From the NCBI RefSeq assembly GCF_007827465.1, contig NZ_VISL01000001.1:1941001-2005000 (forward strand): a stretch of DNA of 64,000 nucleotides, in the 5' to 3' direction. A model generated the notes under the pieces. That model saw nothing but the letters and a program-made list of their open reading frames with translations. It was not told where the DNA came from and ran no database searches. A program made the position numbers and the translations under genes. Source of the DNA: Dokdonia sp. Hel_I_53. Its GTDB lineage: Bacteria; Bacteroidota; Bacteroidia; Flavobacteriales; Flavobacteriaceae. Shown here piece after piece: positions 63,727 through 64,000 of the stretch (position 1 is its first letter; each line of letters opens with the position of its first letter).

Positions 63727-63742
63727 CGCTTTCGCGAAAGCA
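63727..63742. repeat. Interspersed palindrome copy 13 (intergenic)
   Basis: CGCTTTCGCGAAAGC exact over 15 bases (last G is A), in the mnmG leader. Confidence 0.9.
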
Positions 63743-63774
63743 GAATCTTTTACTTTTCTCTTTCTAAGATAGTA

Positions 63775-63790
63775 TGTTCCACGTGAAACA
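63775..63790. promoter_or_regulatory. parS-like ParB-binding site
   Basis: TGTTCCACGTGAAACA matches the published parS consensus TGTTnCACGTGAAACA at every fixed position. It lies directly before the mnmG start codon. ParB/Spo0J proteins load at such sites, which cluster near the chromosome origin. Confidence 0.85.
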
Positions 63791-64000
63791 ATGAGTCTAT
63801 TTCTAGATACATATGATGTAATCGTAGTTGGTGCTGGTCATGCAGGTTGTGAAGCCGCCACCGCTGCTGCTAATATGGGAAGTTCAACACTTCTTATCAC
63901 TATGAATTTGCAAAACATTGCACAAATGTCTTGCAATCCTGCCATGGGTGGTATTGCAAAAGGGCAAATCGTCCGTGAGATTGATGCCTTAGGTGGTTAT
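63791..64000 (+). CDS. mnmG: tRNA uridine-5-carboxymethylaminomethyl modification enzyme MnmG, 5' part
   Basis: Only the first 70 codons are in the window. They read [23 protein letters not shown], with the FAD-binding GxGxxG motif ([10 protein letters not shown]), and continue [24 protein letters not shown], which is diagnostic of MnmG (GidA). With MnmE it modifies U34 of several tRNAs. The full gene runs off the right edge. Confidence 0.95.
   Translation, partial: MSLFLDTYDVIVVGAGHAGCEAATAAANMGSSTLLITMNLQNIAQMSCNPAMGGIAKGQIVREIDALGGY

Noticed and set aside
1..64000. CRISPR array, restriction-modification, toxin-antitoxin or other defence system
   Set aside because: I found no regularly spaced short repeats and no recognisable defence genes on either strand.

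Overview
The window looks like a chromosomal segment of a low-GC member of the Flavobacteriaceae (Bacteroidota), probably marine. Evidence: promoters of the Bacteroidota type (-7 box TAnnTTTG) in front of many genes, few Shine-Dalgarno sequences, and lineage-typical families (IPExxxVDY protein, head-GIN domain protein, DUF4175-like coiled-coil protein, OmpA with thrombospondin type 3 repeats, PfkB kinase next to a long PurF). The dense interspersed palindrome and the overall gene set remind me of Dokdonia and its relatives, but that genus guess is inference. I see no prophage, insertion sequence, CRISPR array or rRNA. The region is mostly ordinary core genome.

Layout. 0-9.3 kb: a patatin-barrel protein and an SH3 lipoprotein, then on the minus strand pyk with its IPExxxVDY partner, an orphan sensor kinase, and acpP-fabF-rnc. 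9.4-15.5 kb: purN, an RNase H with viroplasmin domain, an exported HExxH protein, PfkB kinase, purF, superoxide dismutase. 15.7-24.5 kb: an AddA-like helicase-nuclease and an AddB-like nuclease separated by kbl and an OmpA protein, then tRNA-Ala. 24.5-35.7 kb: universal stress protein, a broken acetyltransferase gene, a MATE exporter without a normal start codon, a cation/proton antiporter, a metallo-beta-lactamase-fold hydrolase, and S8, M1 and M23 peptidases with a PAP2 phosphatase. 35.6-45 kb: umuDC (with a UmuD that has lost its catalytic residues), rnpA, a CtpA protease, small acetyltransferases, a TonB-plug protein without a barrel, rpiB and an AT-rich gene-poor stretch. 45.3-64 kb: rnr, a GNAT-nitrilase fusion, a LysE exporter, tRNA-Cys, folB, glnS with an unusual C-terminal extension, a YtxH/holin-like envelope operon, an SPFH protein, gltX, an AlkB-type monooxygenase, the DUF4175-like giant, ybeY, and the 5' end of mnmG.

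The most unusual signal is not a gene. A palindrome with core GCTTTCGCGAAAGC (usually ACGCTTTCGCGAAAGCGT) occurs 13 times exactly, about once per 5 kb, both between genes and inside five coding regions, where it stays in frame (mostly read as AFAKA). Several decayed versions are also present. It behaves like a highly iterated palindrome of unknown function. At the right end, a perfect match to the ParB-binding parS consensus sits directly before the mnmG start codon, which suggests the window lies in the origin-proximal part of the chromosome.

Functionally the genes cover central metabolism (pyk, rpiB, fabF/acpP, purine synthesis), RNA processing (rnc, rnr, rnpA, ybeY), tRNA charging, recombination and mutagenic repair (AddAB-like, UmuDC), and envelope biology (secreted peptidases, barrels, lipoproteins).
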